A DNA stretch of 64,000 nt from Pyrinomonadaceae bacterium (GTDB lineage Bacteria; Acidobacteriota; Blastocatellia; Pyrinomonadales; Pyrinomonadaceae), in NCBI GenBank assembly GCA_017983495.1, contig JAGOBH010000005.1, forward strand, positions 186,001-250,000, written 5' to 3'. Positions 44,170 through 55,991 of the stretch are shown one piece after another; positions within the stretch are counted from its first letter, which is position 1, and each line of letters starts with the position of its first letter. The position numbers and the translations under genes were made by a program. The notes under the pieces are model-generated. The model was not told the origin of the DNA and searched no databases. It worked only from the letters and a program-made list of their open reading frames with translations.

Positions 44170-44919
44170 ATGACGAAAGATCTTGAGATACGAGAGTGCG
44201 TGACACTCGATCAACTCGCGGAATGCGTCCAACTTCAGCGAGAGGTTTTCGAACTTCCTGAGGTTGAGCTTTCGCCTGTTCGCCACTTTGTAGTGACGCG
44301 CAATGCGGGCGGATTCACGCTTGGAGCCTATGACGGCGAACGCCTCGCGGGGTACGTCTTGAGCGTGCCGGCGTTTCTGCGTGGTGAACGGGCTTTTTAT
44401 TCTCATATGACTGGTGTCCGGTTCGAGTATCAGAGCATCGGCGTCGGAGCCAAACTCAAATGGGCACAACGGACGCGAGCCCTCGAGGAGGGCGTCGAGT
44501 ACATCAAGTGGACCTTCGAACCAACAAAAGCTCGAAACGCATATTTCAATCTTGAAAAACTCGGTGCCATTATGCTTGACTATCAGCGCAATTTTTACGG
44601 CACTGATTATGCCGTCTCCCCCGAAAGCGGCAAGCAGATCGGTCTGCAAAGTGACCGACTGTTTGCGGAGTGGCATCTTAGAAGCGAAAAGGTCGAGACG
44701 CTTGCCGCTGGCCGAATCTATAAGGAAACACGCCAGCCGATGGCAACTATCGAGATTCCAAACGACTGGAACACTCTTGTTTCCAGTGACCCCGCAGCCG
44801 GACTTGCGGTTCAATTGCGGATTCGCTCTGAGTTTGAGTCCGCTTTTGCTGCAGGGCAAATAGTCCGTGGATTCAAGCGAGATGCCGAACATCCTATGTA
44901 CCTTATTTACGCCGACTAG
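44170..44919 (+). CDS. GNAT-family acetyltransferase
   Basis: A 249-residue predicted acetyltransferase of the COG3375 type. Strand-rich N-terminal region: EIRECVTLDQLAECVQLQR and FTLGAYDGERLAGYVLSV. The acetyl-CoA-binding loop region is FEYQSIGVGAKLKWAQRTRA (about 85-104), a variant of the Q/RxxGxG/A motif, followed by WTFEPTKARNAYFNLEKLG. The substrate is unknown. The stop codon directly abuts the ATG of the Rieske gene, so the two are probably co-expressed. Confidence 0.87.
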   Translation: MTKDLEIRECVTLDQLAECVQLQREVFELPEVELSPVRHFVVTRNAGGFTLGAYDGERLAGYVLSVPAFLRGERAFYSHMTGVRFEYQSIGVGAKLKWAQRTRALEEGVEYIKWTFEPTKARNAYFNLEKLGAIMLDYQRNFYGTDYAVSPESGKQIGLQSDRLFAEWHLRSEKVETLAAGRIYKETRQPMATIEIPNDWNTLVSSDPAAGLAVQLRIRSEFESAFAAGQIVRGFKRDAEHPMYLIYAD

Positions 44920-47956
<3,037 letters not shown>

Positions 47957-47995
47957 TAATAGAAAGTCGGGTTTTATCAACAGCTCATAATTGAA

Positions 47996-48448
47996 ATGGG
48001 ATTCTGGACATTCATTTTTGTATTAGTCGGTTTTGTCGGTCTTCGATATTTATCGTGGTATCGGAGCAAAGATTTGCCATCACCTAGTAAAGAATTAACG
48101 CGATTAAGATTTTCTATATTGCTCTTCAGCATAATGTTCTTGCCGGTAATTTATAGCAATTGGCCATCATTATCTTTTTACATCCCCACTTTCGACGCAG
48201 AATTAAAAACAATTCAAGATGCTCAAAAATCACTTGGCGAGCAGAACGAGATCTTGAAGAAGCTGGCTGAGGAGGTCCACAGTTACAATGTTTACATTTT
48301 TCTATTTTTAGCGGTGCTTGTTGGAGATGTGGTTCCGGCTCTGTATAGGTTTTCGGCGGCTTTGGTTCCCGGCGAGCGTATTGATGATGATATTGAGGAC
48401 GATAAGATAATCTCAATTTTTGAGGAAGAAAAACATAATGGCAAATAA
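47996..48448 (+). CDS. Small AT-rich membrane protein
   Basis: I do not recognise the family. The 150-residue protein has three likely membrane segments (about 3-20, 40-60 and 98-118). Between the second and third lies a charged coiled-coil-like stretch ([25 protein letters not shown], split over 67-92), and the C-terminal tail is acidic. The GC content is clearly lower than in ligA and glyA on either side, which suggests later insertion. Its 3' end overlaps the glyA start by 11 bp, so it is translated just ahead of glyA and contains its ribosome-binding site. Confidence 0.65.
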   Translation: MGFWTFIFVLVGFVGLRYLSWYRSKDLPSPSKELTRLRFSILLFSIMFLPVIYSNWPSLSFYIPTFDAELKTIQDAQKSLGEQNEILKKLAEEVHSYNVYIFLFLAVLVGDVVPALYRFSAALVPGERIDDDIEDDKIISIFEEEKHNGK

Positions 48449-49730
48449 TTTTTTCACAGAAGACATATCCGAGGTTGACCCGGCGGTCAGCGAGGCAATT
48501 GATAATGAAGTGCGGCGTCAGGCCAACGGGCTAGAACTGATCGCGTCGGAGAACTTTGTTTCCGAAGCGGTGCTTGAGGCCATGGGCTCGGTAATGACCA
48601 ATAAATACGCCGAAGGATACCCCGCCAAGCGTTATTACGGCGGATGCGAATTCGTCGACGTCGTCGAAAATCTCGCTATCGACCGTGCCAAAGAGCTTTT
48701 TGGAGCGGAGCACGCCAATGTTCAACCGCACAGCGGTGCCCAGGCTAATATGGCGGTCCTGATGACGGCTCTCGACCATGGCGACACGATACTCGGCATG
48801 AATCTCGCTCACGGCGGGCATCTGACACACGGGCATCCGCTCAATTTTTCGGGCATCAACTACAAGGTCGCTGATTACGGCGTCAACCGCGAGACCGAGC
48901 AGATCGACTACGACGAACTTCAACAAAAGGCCGAGGAATCGCGGCCGAAACTGCTCATTTGCGGTGCGTCGGCTTATCCGAGAACTATCGATTTCGCACG
49001 CATCGGTGAGATCGCCCGCAGCGTCGGGGCCAAGGTCATGGCGGACATCGCACACATTGCGGGCCTCGTCGCGGTCGGGCTACATCCTTCTCCGGTACCC
49101 CATTGCGAGTTTGTCACCACAACCACGCACAAGACCCTTCGCGGGCCGCGTGGAGGCCTTATCCTGTGCCGTGAGGAGTTTGCCGCGGATATCAACCGCA
49201 GCGTTTTTCCGGGCGTTCAGGGCGGTCCCCTGATGCACATCATCGCGGCCAAGGCCGTCGCCTTTGGCGAGGCTCTTCGTGGCGATTTCAAGGGCTACCA
49301 GCAGCAGGTCATCGACAACGCCCGCGTGCTGGCCGCAACGCTCAGCGAAGCCGGCCTGCGTATCGTCTCGGGCGGTACGGACAACCATCTGATGCTTGTT
49401 GACGTGTTCATGGACGGAAAGGGCGTTACCGGCAAGGTCGCCGAAAAAGCTCTCGAAGATGTTCATATCACCGCAAACAAAAACACCATTCCGTTCGATA
49501 CCAACAAGCCGTTTATCGCCTCCGGCATCCGGCTCGGAACACCGGCGTTGACAACTCGCGGAATGAAAGAAGCAGAAATGCGAGAGATCGGAGCGATGAT
49601 CGCAGCGGTCATTCACGACCCCGAATCCGAGGAGGTCAAAACGCGCATCCGCCGCGAGGTTGCCGAATTGACCGCCAGATTCCCGATGTATCCGACCCGA
49701 ATGAAGAACGTCGTCGGCGAATCAGCTTAA
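48438..49730 (+). CDS. glyA: Serine hydroxymethyltransferase
   Basis: GlyA is a PLP enzyme interconverting serine and glycine with tetrahydrofolate. The 430-residue product has EASENF-like IASENFVS near 38, [10 protein letters not shown] near 95, the PLP-binding Lys in [14 protein letters not shown] (near 230), and the C-terminal [21 protein letters not shown] lies 9 bp before the ATG (48438); an earlier in-frame codon gives six extra residues but has a poorer ribosome-binding site. A strong terminator follows. Confidence 0.98.
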   Translation: MANNFFTEDISEVDPAVSEAIDNEVRRQANGLELIASENFVSEAVLEAMGSVMTNKYAEGYPAKRYYGGCEFVDVVENLAIDRAKELFGAEHANVQPHSGAQANMAVLMTALDHGDTILGMNLAHGGHLTHGHPLNFSGINYKVADYGVNRETEQIDYDELQQKAEESRPKLLICGASAYPRTIDFARIGEIARSVGAKVMADIAHIAGLVAVGLHPSPVPHCEFVTTTTHKTLRGPRGGLILCREEFAADINRSVFPGVQGGPLMHIIAAKAVAFGEALRGDFKGYQQQVIDNARVLAATLSEAGLRIVSGGTDNHLMLVDVFMDGKGVTGKVAEKALEDVHITANKNTIPFDTNKPFIASGIRLGTPALTTRGMKEAEMREIGAMIAAVIHDPESEEVKTRIRREVAELTARFPMYPTRMKNVVGESA

Positions 49731-49759
49731 ACGAAACAGCGAATAGTCTTTGGTCTATG

Positions 49760-49794
49760 AGATCGAGTGCTATGCGGCACTCGATCTTTTTTTT
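49760..49794 (+). terminator. Rho-independent terminator of glyA
   Basis: AGATCGAGTGC (49760-49770) pairs perfectly with GCACTCGATCT (49777-49787) around a 6-nt loop, followed by a run of T (to 49794). Confidence 0.95.
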
Positions 49795-50130
49795 GCCCCT
49801 CAGGCACTCAGTCCAACCCTTGTCCCGCTTGTCCCCGCAAGTTCCCACGTGGTGAGAGTCGAGTAAGTCCGGAAAGTCTGGGAAGTCTTGAAAGGAATTG
49901 ATCGTGATTCGTGGTTCGTGCGTCCTTATTCACTCTTTCACGCCTTACCTTTTACTTCGCCCTCTTCTTTGCGGCCTTTGCGTTCACTTTTGCGAACTTT
50001 GCGGTAAAGATCAGGTTTACGCAGAGATCGGAGAGCTTTACGCAGAGGCCGCAGGGAGTTTGGGGTACCGACTTTAGTCGGCTCGTTGCGGAAGTAGAAA
50101 GAGCAAAGTTGAGGCTCTCATCTGGGTCGT

Positions 50131-50422
50131 TTTATTAAAGATTCCTACTATTTCCTACTAAATCCGACTAAGTAGGAATCTTTAATAATGCGAAACATTA
50201 TTAACATTTGTTCTATCAACACTTTACGCATCTGGGACAGATAACTTAGGTTAGTTGGGACAGGCTAAACATTCTAAGTGCTGGATTTACGCCAACTGTC
50301 CCACTGTCCCACCGATTTTTCAAATTTTTTCGACTTTCCGGAACATCGTGTATCGTCCTGTTTGGTTTAGTTGTCAAAGATCAAATACTGTAACAAATAT
50401 TGTAGCATCAGTGTCAACTGTG
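50131..50422 (-). repeat. Dispersed intergenic element, copy B (putative noncoding RNA unit)
   Basis: This is the reverse-oriented near-full-length counterpart of 27627-27920. On the - strand it shows TTGACA, extended -10 TGCTACAAT, TGTTACA, the boxA-like TGATCTTTGACA (50372-50383), GACTTTCC-type DNA with AAAATTTGAAAAAT, CTGTCCCA motifs, ACGCATCTG, ATTATTAAAGA and the TTCCTACT/AGTAGGAA units (50141-50178). Shared stretches reach 20 bp or more without a difference. Transcription would run towards the 3' end of glyA, so it does not serve a coding gene. Confidence 0.6.
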
Positions 50423-50560
50423 GTGTTGAGTGCCGAAGGTGAAGATGACTTGGAGGATGAACTTTCGCTTTCTTTTTGTCTGAGCGTCTTATAGACTTTC
50501 ATTTGAGCGATCTTCAGCACTTTGGCCACTTGGCAGACGTTGGTGGCTCTAACTTTTTTA

Positions 50561-51655
50561 ATGGCAGAAACTTGGGATAGCGGCAAGGGTTACGTTGGTC
50601 GTGTGCTTATCGCAGTGGCGATCGTTTGCATCGTGGTGCTTGGGTTGGCGCTGTTCTATTTTGCTTTCGACATAATTTTGCTTGTGTTTGCGGCGGCTCT
50701 GCTTGCGATATTTCTGCGCGGGTTGGCTGATGTTCTCGGCCGTTGGGTTCCGCTAAAAGAAGGCTGGCTCGTAATGCTGGTGGCGGTATTGATGGTCGTC
50801 GTCACTGCGGGTGCTGTCGCGTTGCTGGCTCCAAGCGTGGCGGAACAGATCCAGGTTCTGCGGGTCGAGATACCGAAATCGGCAGAGGGTGCGGGACGAT
50901 ATCTGTCACAGTTTGGCTGGGGCCGGGCGATCATCGAGCAACTGCCCAGTGCCAATGACATCATGGCACGGATCGATGCCGCGAGCATGCTTACGCGTGT
51001 CGGCGGCTATTTTTCTTCGACAGTAGGCGTAATCGGAAATTTCTTTATCACGATATTGCTGGCGGTCTATTTCGCTACCGAACCTCGCTTTTACTCGGCC
51101 GGCTTGACTCGATTTTTCCCCCTGGCCAAGCGAAAGCGGGTTGGCGAGGTGCTCGACACTGTTTACGAAACGCTCCGTTGGTGGCTGATCGGTAAGGTCG
51201 CGTCGATGATCTTTATCGGTGTGATCACCTGGATCGGGCTGTCAATAATGGGCGTGCCGCTGGCTTTGACGCTTGGGCTGATCGCCGGGCTGCTTTCATT
51301 CATTCCCAATTTTGGCCCGATAATCTCGGCGATACCGGCGTTGCTTCTGGCGTTCATCGACAGCCCGATCAGTGCGGCGTATGTACTCGGGCTGTACGTC
51401 GGTGTGCAAATGGTCGAATCCAACGTCGTCACCCCGATAATCGAACGCGAGACTGTCGAACTCGCACCGGCACTGACCATTATTTTCCAGCTCGCCCTCG
51501 GAGCAATGATCGGCGGCCTCGGCCTCGTGCTCGCGACTCCTCTGCTCGCGATGATCGTGGTGATCGTCAGAATGGTCTATTTTGAGGATATTTTGGGCGA
51601 CGGAGGCGATCTAAACGCAGAGATCGCTGACGACGCAGAGCAAGAAATAGATTAG
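50561..51655 (+). CDS. AI-2E-family transporter
   Basis: A 364-residue inner-membrane protein of the AI-2E exporter superfamily (TqsA/PerM/YdiK-like). About eight membrane segments: VLIAVAIVCIVVLGLALFY at the start, a soluble helical insert (about 90-150, LRVEIPKSAEGAGRYL), then WWLIGKVASMIFIGVITWIG and the conserved GLLSFIPNFGPIISAIPALLLA near 255. The family exports small molecules or ions; some are Na+/Li+-H+ antiporters. The ATG at MAETWDSG was preferred over a TTG 13 codons upstream. The C-terminal NAEIADDAEQE is encoded by an AACGCAGAGAT spacer-type repeat. Confidence 0.9.
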   Translation: MAETWDSGKGYVGRVLIAVAIVCIVVLGLALFYFAFDIILLVFAAALLAIFLRGLADVLGRWVPLKEGWLVMLVAVLMVVVTAGAVALLAPSVAEQIQVLRVEIPKSAEGAGRYLSQFGWGRAIIEQLPSANDIMARIDAASMLTRVGGYFSSTVGVIGNFFITILLAVYFATEPRFYSAGLTRFFPLAKRKRVGEVLDTVYETLRWWLIGKVASMIFIGVITWIGLSIMGVPLALTLGLIAGLLSFIPNFGPIISAIPALLLAFIDSPISAAYVLGLYVGVQMVESNVVTPIIERETVELAPALTIIFQLALGAMIGGLGLVLATPLLAMIVVIVRMVYFEDILGDGGDLNAEIADDAEQEID

Positions 51656-51714
51656 GCCAACATCGAGGATTCTCTGCAAACTCCGTGTCTTCTGCGTTAG
51701 GATATTACTGAAAA

Positions 51715-53007
51715 ATGATCGAAAGATATACATTACCCGAGATGGGCGGCGTTTGGTCGCTGCATAACAAGTTTCAGAAGTGGCTGGATGTCGAGGTCGC
51801 GGTGTGCGAAGTGCATGCCGAGATGGGCACGATACCGGCGGACGCGGTGGCTGAGATCAAGGCCAAGGCGGCGTTCACGGTCGAGCGGATCAATGAGATC
51901 GAAAAGACCACTGACCACGACGTCATCGCTTTTACGACCAACCTCGCCGAGAATATCGGCGACGCGGCACGGTTTGTCCATTACGGGCTCACGTCGAGCG
52001 ACGTGGTCGATACCGCAAACGCACTGCTGCTGAGGGAGTCGTGCGATATCCTGATCGCGAAGACCGACGCGCTGCTCGAAGTGCTGAAACGACGTGCATT
52101 CGAATTCAAGGACACGCCGCAGATCGGGCGAACGCACGGCATACACGCCGAACCGACGTCCTACGGGCTGGTCTGGGCACTGTGGTACTCGGAAACGCAG
52201 CGTAACCGCGAACGGCTCGTTAAGGCACGCGATATGATCGCCGTCGGTAAGATCAGCGGTGCGGTAGGTGCCTTTGCCCATCTCGCGCCTGAGGTCGAGG
52301 AGCGTGTCTGCCGGAAACTCGGTCTAAAGGCCGCTGACGTCTCGACACAGGTCATCCAGCGTGACCGTTATGCCGAATATCTGTGCACGCTGGCGATAAT
52401 CGCATCGACGCTTGAGAAGATCGCTCTGCAGGTGCGGCATTGGCAGCGGACGGAAGTTCGCGAGGCTCAGGAAAAATTCAAGGTTGGCCAAAAAGGTTCG
52501 TCGGCGATGCCGCACAAGCGGAACCCGATCTTGTCCGAACGCATCTGCGGCATGGCCCGCACCGTGCGGGCAAATTCGATCGTCGGGCTGGAAAATGTCG
52601 CATTATGGCACGAACGCGATATCTCGCACTCGTCTGCCGAGCGGATCGTCCTCCCCGATTCGAGTGCGACGCTCGACTATATCCTGGCAAAGACGACCAG
52701 TCTGCTCGATACGCTGGTGGTATATCCCGAAAACATGCTCAAGAACCTCGATCTGACACGAGGTTTGGTATTCAGCGGCCAATTGATGCTGGCACTGACG
52801 CAAAAGGGCATCTCGCGTGAGGACGCGTACGCCTGGACACAGCGAAACGCGATGAAGGTATGGGACGAAGGCGGCGAATATGCTGAGCTGGTACGCAAAG
52901 ACGCGGACATCTCGTCTCACTTGTCGCAAGAGGAAATAGCCCGCGTCTTTGATCTGCGATATTACCTGCGTAACGTCGATAAGGTGTTTGAACGGGTCTT
53001 CAACTAG
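51715..53007 (+). CDS. purB: Adenylosuccinate lyase
   Basis: PurB acts twice in purine synthesis (SAICAR to AICAR, and adenylosuccinate to AMP). The 430-residue product has the fumarase-superfamily signature GSSAMPHKRNPILSERICG near 263-281 with the catalytic Ser loop, TSSDVVDTANAL near 91, and IGRTHGIHAEPTSYG (catalytic His) near 139. Length is normal. Its TAG stop overlaps the stop codon of the convergent DUF4870 gene (shared CTAG). Confidence 0.97.
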   Translation: MIERYTLPEMGGVWSLHNKFQKWLDVEVAVCEVHAEMGTIPADAVAEIKAKAAFTVERINEIEKTTDHDVIAFTTNLAENIGDAARFVHYGLTSSDVVDTANALLLRESCDILIAKTDALLEVLKRRAFEFKDTPQIGRTHGIHAEPTSYGLVWALWYSETQRNRERLVKARDMIAVGKISGAVGAFAHLAPEVEERVCRKLGLKAADVSTQVIQRDRYAEYLCTLAIIASTLEKIALQVRHWQRTEVREAQEKFKVGQKGSSAMPHKRNPILSERICGMARTVRANSIVGLENVALWHERDISHSSAERIVLPDSSATLDYILAKTTSLLDTLVVYPENMLKNLDLTRGLVFSGQLMLALTQKGISREDAYAWTQRNAMKVWDEGGEYAELVRKDADISSHLSQEEIARVFDLRYYLRNVDKVFERVFN

Positions 53008-53411
53008 TTCGACCACTTGTCCGCAAAATTGCCTATGATCGGAAGTTTGAAGATCTGACCCTGAAATCCCTTAATGCAGCTAATAACCAAACCCACGACC
53101 CAAATAAGTGCGAAAAGCAAAAAGGCGATATAAACCAAGAAGATCAAAATTACCAGTTCCGGCATTTGTGAAACTGCCACTATCGCCATCACTACAAAGG
53201 ATGCAATCACAAAGATAATGGTAGCGACGACCATTAACGCTGAATGCAGTAACGACTGAATAGCGTGAAAGCGCGGTAGTTTGTTGGTCTTGTCCGTTGT
53301 AAGTACGGCAATACTAACGATCAAGTGACAAAACAAAACTGGAACGTACGCAAGCCCGGCCGCGACATTTGTGTCAAGGCCAAACGCTGATTTTCCCCGA
53401 TCATTATTCAT
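53004..53411 (-). CDS. DUF4870-family membrane protein, paralogue 1
   Basis: A 135-residue protein with three to four membrane segments, paralogous to the gene directly upstream. Both begin with a GL-DTNV motif (SAFGLDTNVAAGLAYV), continue TDKTNKLPRFHAIQS and end FKLPIIGNFADKWSN. The function of DUF4870 (Tic20-like) proteins is unknown. The start at MNNDRGKS was chosen; a longer frame begins inside the terminator hairpin of the paralogue. Its stop codon overlaps the purB stop. Confidence 0.87.
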   Translation of the reverse strand: MNNDRGKSAFGLDTNVAAGLAYVPVLFCHLIVSIAVLTTDKTNKLPRFHAIQSLLHSALMVVATIIFVIASFVVMAIVAVSQMPELVILIFLVYIAFLLFALIWVVGLVISCIKGFQGQIFKLPIIGNFADKWSN

Positions 53412-53428
53412 AATTGTTCCACGTCCAA

Positions 53429-53476
53429 ATAAATAAGGGCCTTTGGAACAGCCGGAGAGGCTGTCACGAAAGGCCC
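53429..53476 (-). terminator. Hairpin terminator between the two DUF4870 genes
   Basis: On the - strand AAGGGCCTTT pairs with AAAGGCCCTT, with an inner ACAGCC/GGCTGT stem, followed by ATTTATTT. It lies after the stop of the upstream paralogue and before the downstream one, so it may separate or attenuate their expression. Confidence 0.7.
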
Positions 53477-53492
53477 TTGAACAAAACAAAGA

Positions 53493-53885
53493 CTAGTTCG
53501 ACCAACCGTCGGCCATGTTGCCGATGATCGGGAGCTTGAACATCTGGCCCTGGTACGCTTTGACGGCGGTGAAGATAACTGCGATCAAAATTCCAAGATA
53601 AACGACCATTACCACGAGACCGATAAGTGTCGCCAGAATTCCCGAGTTCGCTGCTACAGCGATTCCGGCAAGTACATTGACTACAACTGCAAGCACGATA
53701 CCTACCGCTGAAAGCAGGACCGACTGAAACGCGTGAAAACGTGTCAGCTTGTTGGTCTTGTCCGTGACAATGACGATGATGCTGTAGATTAGCCCAAGTG
53801 CGCAGACGAGGTTGCCGACATAGCAGAGCAGGGCTCCGACGTTTGTATCCAATCCGAGTGCGGTTTTACCACCGGTGTTTTGCAT
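53493..53885 (-). CDS. DUF4870-family membrane protein, paralogue 2
   Basis: A 130-residue membrane protein with the same layout as the neighbouring paralogue: GKTALGLDTNVGALLCYVG, TDKTNKLTRFHAFQSVLLSA, several hydrophobic segments, and the C-terminal FKLPIIGNMADGWSN. AAGGAG lies about 13 bp before the ATG. The pair evidently arose by tandem duplication. Function unknown. Confidence 0.87.
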   Translation of the reverse strand: MQNTGGKTALGLDTNVGALLCYVGNLVCALGLIYSIIVIVTDKTNKLTRFHAFQSVLLSAVGIVLAVVVNVLAGIAVAANSGILATLIGLVVMVVYLGILIAVIFTAVKAYQGQMFKLPIIGNMADGWSN

Positions 53886-53970
53886 AAAAGTTTGTGATCT
53901 CCTTTAAAGGGGTTTTTTAAGTTGAAACAAGTGCGAGAACCAAATTTAGAGTGAAATCTAACATAAGACG

Positions 53971-53999
53971 TTGATAAAGACAAGATTTTGCGTAACAAT
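53971..53999 (+). promoter_or_regulatory. Candidate promoter of purS-purQ
   Basis: TTGATA (53971-53976) and AACAAT (53994-53999) are spaced by 17 bp, about 25 bp before the purS start. GGAG (54014-54017) is a suitable ribosome-binding site. Confidence 0.4.
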
Positions 54000-54023
54000 C
54001 TAAAATTTATTTTGGAGCAATAA

Positions 54024-54269
54024 ATGAAAGCCTTAGTCTACGTCACACTCAAGCCCGGTGTTCTCGATCCACAGGGCAAAGCCATCCACCACAGCGTCGA
54101 ATCGCTCGGCTATACGAACATCAGCGATATCCGTCAGGGCAAGTACTTCGAAGTTGCCCTCGACCCTGAATTATCCGAAGCCGAAGCCCGTGAATCTGTT
54201 GAACGCATCGCGAAAGACGTTCTTGCAAATCCGGTGATCGAAGATTTTAGAGTGGAGGTGACGGCGTGA
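54024..54269 (+). CDS. purS: Phosphoribosylformylglycinamidine synthase subunit PurS
   Basis: PurS is the small bridging subunit of the three-part FGAM synthase (PurSQL). The 81-residue product has the canonical start [20 protein letters not shown] (about 2-21) and [20 protein letters not shown], and ends [11 protein letters not shown]. It overlaps purQ by 4 bp (GTGA). purL is not in the window. Confidence 0.96.
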   Translation: MKALVYVTLKPGVLDPQGKAIHHSVESLGYTNISDIRQGKYFEVALDPELSEAEARESVERIAKDVLANPVIEDFRVEVTA

Positions 54270-54973
54270 AGTTTGGCGTTGTCGTTTTTCCCGGTTCTAA
54301 TTGCGATCATGACGCGTATCACGTTGTGTCCAAGCACGTCGGTCAGCCGGTGGATTTTGTTTGGCATAAGGAAACCGAATTGAGCAGCTATGACGCGGTG
54401 ATCATACCCGGCGGCTTTTCGTACGGCGATTATCTGCGTGCGGGTGCACTTGCACGATTTTCGCCGGTGATGCAGGCGGTCAAGGATTTTGCGGCCGAGG
54501 GCAAGTTCGTCTTCGGAATTTGCAACGGCTTTCAGATCTTGTGCGAAAGCGGCTTGTTGCCGGGCGTACTTATGCGTAATCGCGGGCTGCACTTTATCTG
54601 CAAGCACGTAAACCTGCGTGTCGAGAATCCGAATACGCCGTTTACGACCGAGGTCGAGGCGGGCAAGGTCCTGTCGATACCGATCGCGCATGCCGAAGGC
54701 AACTATACGTGCGATGACGCGACTTTTCGTTCGCTTGAAGAAAACGGCCAGATCGTTTTTCGCTATTGCGACGAGAAGGGCGAGGTAACCGAGGAGTCCA
54801 ACCCGAACGGAGCTCGTTCGAACATCGCCGGCATCTGCAATCTCGACCGCAACGTCATCGGCATGATGCCGCATCCTGAGCGTGCGTGCGAAGATCTGCT
54901 CGGGTCGAATGACGGCCGCGATATCTTTCGCTCGCTGACAACGGCGATCGCCCGGATCGAAGCCGCGGTCTGA
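54266..54973 (+). CDS. purQ: Phosphoribosylformylglycinamidine synthase subunit PurQ
   Basis: PurQ is the glutaminase subunit that supplies ammonia to FGAM synthase. The 235-residue class I amidotransferase has the nucleophile Cys in GICNGFQIL (near 92) and the His/Glu of the triad in MMPHPERA (near 201). [10 protein letters not shown] begins the fold, and [12 protein letters not shown] forms the oxyanion region. The start is GTG, overlapping the purS stop. Confidence 0.97.
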   Translation: MKFGVVVFPGSNCDHDAYHVVSKHVGQPVDFVWHKETELSSYDAVIIPGGFSYGDYLRAGALARFSPVMQAVKDFAAEGKFVFGICNGFQILCESGLLPGVLMRNRGLHFICKHVNLRVENPNTPFTTEVEAGKVLSIPIAHAEGNYTCDDATFRSLEENGQIVFRYCDEKGEVTEESNPNGARSNIAGICNLDRNVIGMMPHPERACEDLLGSNDGRDIFRSLTTAIARIEAAV

Positions 54974-54993
54974 TCTTCAAAGAACAAAATACT

Positions 54994-55028
54994 AATGCCG
55001 CTGCCGTTCACCGACAGCGGCATTTTTT
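54994..55028 (+). terminator. Rho-independent terminator of purS-purQ
   Basis: AATGCCGCTG (54994-55003) pairs perfectly with CAGCGGCATT (55015-55024), followed by TTTT. It lies between purQ and the convergent DUF4097 gene. Confidence 0.88.
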
Positions 55029-55045
55029 GTGCTGTTCGGGCCCGA

Positions 55046-55909
55046 CTAGTCTTTGGTCGTGATCTTGACGCCGCCGTTTGTCGTAATGACGCGGATCGGG
55101 GCACCGCCGCCATTGATGCTGGTCGCTATGCGGCTGGTCCGCGGGCGTGACGGCCGATCGCCAACTATATTTTCAGTCGTGACGCTGAGGGCCGGAATAT
55201 CGCTCTTTAGCCCGCCGTTGACTGTACCGGTCTCGATGTTCGCCGCGTAATTTTCGGGCAGTGTCAGGTTGATGCCGCCGTTGGTTGTGACCAGGTCAAG
55301 ACCGGTGCCTTTCCAGGTCGTGCCGGTCAGCGAGACGTTGACGCCGCCGTTCGTTGTGCGGCCCTTGACGGTGCCGGAAACGTCGCTGACGTTGATGCCG
55401 CCGTTGGTGGTCTGAAACTCGCTGGTGCCGCTGACGCCCGAGACCGAAATGCCGCCGTTGTGGGCCGTCAGATTGACGTCGGTCGAACGCGGTACGAGGA
55501 TCTGATACGAAACCGACCAGTTGTCATCACCGGACGACTCGGCACGGATGGTGCCGCCGGTGTTGAGACGGATACCGGCGAGAGCCGAGCGGGCGGCCTC
55601 TTCGGACTTGCCCCACGCCTGGACGCAGGCACGGATCAGGACGTCGCTGCGGTCCTCGCCCTTGACGCTGACGCCGCCGTTCTTGCCGGCGTCGACATTT
55701 ATCGAGCCGGACGAGGCGACGATCACCTCGCGAAGGTCATTGGCTGAGACGCGTTCGTCCGAACCCCAGTTGTTATTGCTGCAAAATTCGCCCTTCGGGT
55801 GCTTTCCGGCAGCGGCATTCTGGCCGAATACGGCCGTCGCCGACATACCGATAACGAGGGTCAAACATGCGGTCGCGATGTAGGGCAGATTACGGTTGAT
55901 AAACTTCAT
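55046..55909 (-). CDS. DUF4097-family secreted beta-repeat protein
   Basis: A 287-residue exported protein. A signal peptide (about 1-30, ATAVFGQ) is followed by a parallel beta-helix-like repeat region, in which runs such as [18 protein letters not shown] recur about every 20 residues (GGVSV, GGISV, GGINV, GGVNV, GGINL, GGLKS, GGVKI). This is the DUF4097/putative adhesin pattern. It probably lies in the periplasm or on the surface. A longer frame exists, but GAGGAA before the Met at 55909 and the signal peptide decide the start. Function unknown. Confidence 0.88.
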   Translation of the reverse strand: MKFINRNLPYIATACLTLVIGMSATAVFGQNAAAGKHPKGEFCSNNNWGSDERVSANDLREVIVASSGSINVDAGKNGGVSVKGEDRSDVLIRACVQAWGKSEEAARSALAGIRLNTGGTIRAESSGDDNWSVSYQILVPRSTDVNLTAHNGGISVSGVSGTSEFQTTNGGINVSDVSGTVKGRTTNGGVNVSLTGTTWKGTGLDLVTTNGGINLTLPENYAANIETGTVNGGLKSDIPALSVTTENIVGDRPSRPRTSRIATSINGGGAPIRVITTNGGVKITTKD

Positions 55910-55991
55910 TATTACAGGTTCCTCCGAGATGTGTTTTTCTAAAAATTTGCTTTCTAGGAACAAAACACCACCACAGCGGAATCTGTGACAA

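Larger units (their letters stand above)
49731..50560. other. 830-bp gene-free region: terminator, low-complexity DNA and repeat copy B
   Basis: After the glyA terminator come CTTGTCCCGCTTGTCCC (about 49818), GGAAAGTCTGGGAAG-type repeats (49870-49895), CTTTGCG and CGCAGAG repeats (49970-50060), the palindrome CCGACT-TT-AGTCGG (about 50070-50083), then the dispersed element copy B (50131-50422). About 140 bp remain before the AI-2E gene. A possible 70-codon frame on the - strand here was not accepted. Confidence 0.6.

Noticed and set aside
43990..44892. 301-codon upstream extension of the DUF4388-J-TPR gene
   Set aside because: It is antisense to the GNAT gene, which has recognisable motifs. 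The DUF4388 domain begins right after the Met at 43989.
50374..50586. 70-codon frame on the - strand with a helix-turn-helix-like stretch
   Set aside because: It overlaps repeat copy B and the AI-2E gene start, is not maintained in copies A and C, and lacks a ribosome-binding site.
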